DNA of 8,230 nucleotides, taken from NCBI GenBank assembly GCA_031268125.1, contig JAIRXT010000091.1, positions 1-8,230 of the forward strand. The letters run 5' to 3'. The position numbers and the translations under genes are program-made. Shown here piece after piece: positions 7,182 through 8,230 of the stretch; positions within the stretch are counted from its first letter, which is position 1; every line of letters begins with the position of its first letter. The notes below the pieces were generated by a model, which was not told the DNA's origin, made no database searches, and worked only from the letters and a program-made list of their open reading frames with translations. The stretch comes from Treponema sp. GTDB taxonomy: Bacteria; Spirochaetota; Spirochaetia; Treponematales; Breznakiellaceae.

Positions 7182-7203
7182 AAAAAAGCCCCCGGAAGGG
7201 GGC
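7182..7203 (-). terminator. Intrinsic terminator of the tRNA-Val gene
   Basis: Read on the minus strand, this is a perfect 6-bp GC stem (GCCCCC / GGGGGC, arms 7198-7203 and 7188-7193) with a TTCC loop, followed directly by six T (complement of 7182-7187). The stem begins one base after the predicted 3' discriminator base of the tRNA at 7205, so RNA processing must cut essentially at the hairpin base. On the plus strand the same hairpin has no downstream T-tract. Confidence 0.9.
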
Positions 7204-7204
7204 A

Positions 7205-7276
7205 TGGGCGATACTAGATTTGAACTCGTGACTTCTACCGTGTGAAGGTAGCACTCTCCCACTGAGTTAATCGCCC
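7205..7276 (-). tRNA. tRNA-Val (anticodon CAC)
   Basis: This is a 72-nt cloverleaf on the minus strand. The acceptor stem GGGCGAT/ATCGCCC (7 bp) is followed by discriminator A. The D stem is ACTC/GAGT with a short D loop containing GGG. The anticodon stem is CTACC/GGTAG with loop TTCACAC, giving anticodon CAC, which reads GTG valine codons. The T loop is the standard TTCAAAT. The overall sequence matches bacterial tRNA-Val closely. The T stem (ACGAG/CTAGT) has one G-A mismatch at its third pair. CCA is not encoded, so it must be added enzymatically. The gene is followed at once by an intrinsic terminator. No clear promoter was recognised upstream (above 7276). The small hairpin CCTGT-GAAAG-ACAGG at 7286-7300 lies just before the mature 5' end. 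Confidence 0.93.
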
Positions 7277-7398
7277 GTCAAACGGCCTGTGAAAGACAGG
7301 TACCCGGGCCTGTCCCGAAACCCGGCTGGTTTTAGAACAGGCTTCTGAAAAAACGGCTAAGCTTAACAGGAGGCCGGCCCGCTTTTTCCCTCTACATC

Positions 7399-7435
7399 CA
7401 AAGCTACTGTTCCAAAACTGAAGCTTTGAAACAGT
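7399..7435. repeat. 30-bp near-palindrome with competing alternative stem
   Basis: Positions 7406-7416 (ACTGTTCCAAA) and 7425-7435 (TTTGAAACAGT) form an 11-bp inverted repeat with one mismatch and an 8-base loop. An alternative stem pairs CAAAGCT at 7399-7405 with AGCTTTG at 7422-7428. It shares bases with the first, so the two structures exclude each other. The element lies about 130-160 bases upstream of the tRNA on the minus strand, in a patch that is AT-richer than its surroundings. It could be a regulator-binding site, an attenuator-like RNA or a dispersed repeat. No T-tract follows, so a terminator is unlikely. Confidence 0.6.
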
Positions 7436-7513
7436 CTTACTTACCATACCATACACCCCGGAACCACGTCAACGCGCCCCGCGACAGCGGCGGCAATGCT
7501 CAGTTTGGGCGCA

Positions 7514-7538
7514 TTTTTTGCGGCTCCGCCGCAAAAAA
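7514..7538. repeat. 11-bp perfect hairpin, TCC loop
   Basis: TTTTTTGCGGC (7514-7524) and GCCGCAAAAAA (7528-7538) are perfectly complementary around a three-base TCC loop. The T-run lies before the stem and the A-run after it on both strands, the reverse of an intrinsic terminator. A diverged version occurs at 7791-7811 (TTTTGCGG / CCGC-G-AAAA, with one bulge). Confidence 0.8.
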
Positions 7539-7570
7539 CCGGGCTTTGCGGGGGTTCCGTTAAGGCAACC
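7535..7570 (+). repeat. Diverged direct repeat block, copy A
   Basis: The block starts AAAACCGGGCT and runs to GGCAACC. It aligns with copy B at 7808-7842, which starts with the same 11 bases and ends GGCAGCC, with about three quarters identity by eye and one gap. In both copies the block follows a TTTTGCGG-type hairpin, so the repeated unit probably includes that hairpin. Confidence 0.6.
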
Positions 7571-7594
7571 ATAGGTTGCCAGGCGTTCCACGCC
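7564..7594. repeat. Two adjacent hairpins with 3-base loops
   Basis: GGCAACC-ATA-GGTTGCC (7564-7580) is a perfect 7-bp stem. Two bases later comes GGCGT-TCC-ACGCC (7582-7594), a perfect 5-bp stem. The first is the counterpart of the hairpin at 7604-7624, where A-T pairs are replaced by G-C pairs in the same place. Confidence 0.75.
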
Positions 7595-7603
7595 GGGACC
7601 GCT

Positions 7604-7624
7604 CAGGCAGCCCGCGGCTGCCTG
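7604..7624. repeat. 9-bp perfect hairpin, CGC loop
   Basis: CAGGCAGCC (7604-7612) pairs perfectly with GGCTGCCTG (7616-7624) around a CGC loop. With its left flank it shares an exact 14-mer, CCGCTCAGGCAGCC, between 7599-7612 and 7829-7842. The second copy has lost the complementary arm. Confidence 0.78.
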
Positions 7625-7807
7625 GCGCCCCTCCAATCCCTTGCGCGGAAGAGCAGTATTCCCCCCCGGGTGCAAAGGAGAAACGCCCTCACCAGGGGCC
7701 TTCCCGCATAATCCCGTATGTTAACATGAGAAGTGCCGCGACAACGGCGCGGGGCAAAGGCAGGTATTTTTTCGGCCGTAGCCGCGCATGTTTTGCGGCG
7801 GACCGCG

Positions 7808-7842
7808 AAAACCGGGCTATCCGGGGCTCCGCTCAGGCAGCC
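7808..7842 (+). repeat. Diverged direct repeat block, copy B
   Basis: This is the counterpart of 7535-7570. It begins AAAACCGGGCT and ends with the 14-mer CCGCTCAGGCAGCC (7829-7842), which is also present at 7599-7612. It is preceded at 7791-7811 by an imperfect TTTTGCGG / CCGCGAAAA hairpin. The block looks decayed relative to copy A. Confidence 0.6.
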
Positions 7843-7852
7843 TGCGGGTACC

Positions 7853-7919
7853 GCGCTCCGGCCCCGGCGACGCGCGCCGCGGCCGCTTTCGCGCTCCCTG
7901 TCCCCTGCGCCCGGAGCGC
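7853..7919. repeat. 9-bp inverted repeat with 49-base spacer
   Basis: GCGCTCCGG (7853-7861) is the exact complement of CCGGAGCGC (7911-7919). The spacer is extremely GC-rich and contains another GCGCTCC at 7891-7897. In such GC-rich sequence a 9-bp match at this distance could occur by chance. Confidence 0.4.
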
Positions 7920-8054
7920 ATTCGCGCCCCGGGCGGCATAACTTTTTCGCAGCGGGCGCGCAAGCACGATAAACGCATAGAATTGCCGATAACCGGTTTA
8001 CTGCCGCTGAACCGGCGAAAGAATGCCGCCGCATGGAAAGCGCAAGGGATAGAT

Positions 8055-8079
8055 AACCAAAATCCTGCGGATTTTGGTT
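8055..8079. repeat. 11-bp perfect hairpin, TGC loop
   Basis: AACCAAAATCC (8055-8065) pairs perfectly with GGATTTTGGTT (8069-8079) around a TGC loop. No T-tract follows on either strand. It begins a run of three hairpins extending to 8163. Confidence 0.82.
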
Positions 8080-8085
8080 CGCGGA

Positions 8086-8124
8086 AATTCCACGGGATTT
8101 CCCGCAGGGGAAGCCCGTGGAATT
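8086..8124. repeat. Long two-part hairpin (11 + 5 bp)
   Basis: AATTCCACGGG (8086-8096) pairs perfectly with CCCGTGGAATT (8114-8124). Inside it, TTCCC (8099-8103) pairs with GGGAA (8108-8112) around GCAG, giving one long stem with a small internal loop. It lies six bases after the 8055-8079 hairpin. It is not followed by a T-tract. Confidence 0.82.
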
Positions 8125-8140
8125 GGAGCGGATAGTCCGG

Positions 8141-8163
8141 TTCCCGGCCCAGGGGGCCGGGAA
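8141..8163. repeat. 10-bp perfect hairpin, AGG loop
   Basis: TTCCCGGCCC (8141-8150) pairs perfectly with GGGCCGGGAA (8154-8163) around an AGG loop. Its last base is the A of a candidate ATG at 8163. If that start is used, its ribosome-binding G-run would be buried in this stem. Confidence 0.8.
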
Positions 8164-8230
8164 TGCGCCCAAAAGAAGGGGTTGAAAATTCCTATGTGTT
8201 TATCCTGGCGCGCAAGGGTCCTGGGGTGAC
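8163..8230 (+). CDS. Possible start of a truncated downstream gene
   Basis: A frame opening with ATG at 8163 (MRPKEGVENSYVFILARKG...) stays open for 22 codons to the window end. The previous in-frame stop is at 8133. The G-run at 8152-8156 could serve as a ribosome-binding site. A GTG at 8196 is an alternative start after AAGAAGG (8173-8179), though that spacing is long. The product is not identifiable from so few residues, and the frame may be chance. Confidence 0.25.
   Translation, partial: MRPKEGVENSYVFILARKGPGV

Larger units (their letters stand above)
7436..8162. other. Gene-free, GC-rich, palindrome-dense region
   Basis: No credible gene is found between the 7399-7435 palindrome and 8163. 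Open frames exist on both strands, the longest being a minus-strand frame at 7603-8172. They translate to Ala/Arg/Gly/Pro-rich sequence without domains, have no good ribosome-binding site, and run straight through the hairpins. What it does hold is the hairpin and direct-repeat series listed separately. A 10-bp palindrome ATGTTAACAT lies at 7718-7727, and AACCGGTT at 7991-7998 is echoed by AACCGG at 8010-8015. Confidence 0.6.

Noticed and set aside
7205..7276. tRNA as an attachment site for an integrated element next to the palindrome region
   Set aside because: The palindrome region lies on the tRNA's 5' side, not its 3' side. No integrase gene is present and no repeat of the tRNA 3' end was seen elsewhere in the window.
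7514..7538. Intrinsic terminator reading of the T-run/A-run hairpin
   Set aside because: On both strands the T-run precedes the stem and the A-run follows it, opposite to terminator geometry.
7500..8165. CRISPR array
   Set aside because: The repeats are few, diverged and irregularly spaced, with no uniform repeat-spacer pattern and no cas genes.
7603..8172. 189-codon open frame on the minus strand
   Set aside because: It is Arg/Ala/Gly-rich with no domain or ribosome-binding site. It passes through several perfect hairpins and repeat copies, and long open frames are expected in such GC-rich DNA.

Overview
This window most likely comes from a spirochaete of the Treponema group, possibly a termite-gut type lineage. 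That is an inference from three things. An HprK/HPr pair sits in what is otherwise a Gram-negative style gene set with NtrY/NtrX-type sigma-54 signalling. The genes are GC-rich. Starts are often TTG or GTG. No 16S or other taxonomic marker is present, so the assignment is provisional.

Positions 1-7013 hold a dense block of co-directional plus-strand genes. A short uncharacterised ORF (67-324) comes first, then hprK (266-1255), ptsH (1310-1576), an NtrY-like membrane histidine kinase (1573-3363), its NtrX-like sigma-54 activator (3365-4795), lexA (4792-5391), holA (5404-6417) and mntP (6414-7013). From ptsH onward every junction is an overlap or a gap of at most 12 bases (TTGA, 1 bp, ATGA, 12 bp, GTGA), so translational coupling is likely. 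HprK and HPr form one regulatory pair: both His15 and Ser46 are present in HPr. NtrY and NtrX form another. LexA, the clamp-loader delta subunit and the Mn exporter follow and share the transcript without an obvious biochemical link. The unusual point is that PTS regulatory phosphorylation, a sigma-54 two-component system and the SOS repressor lie in one apparent operon.

Positions 7014-7276 are the convergent end of the block. The minus strand carries a tRNA-Val with anticodon CAC (7205-7276), with a textbook intrinsic terminator immediately after its 3' end (7182-7203). No convincing terminator with a U-tract was seen for the plus-strand operon.

Positions 7277-8162 contain no credible gene but are not featureless. 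The stretch carries a 30-bp near-palindrome with a competing alternative stem (7399-7435). A very GC-rich zone follows, with many near-perfect hairpins, most having three-base loops (7514-7538, 7564-7580, 7582-7594, 7604-7624, 8055-8079, 8086-8124, 8141-8163), plus diverged direct copies of a repeat block (7535-7570, 7808-7842, and a shared 14-mer). Two neighbouring hairpins differ by base-pair-preserving substitutions. This palindrome cluster is the most interesting unexplained part of the window. A reading frame opening at 8163 runs off the end and may be the start of the next gene.
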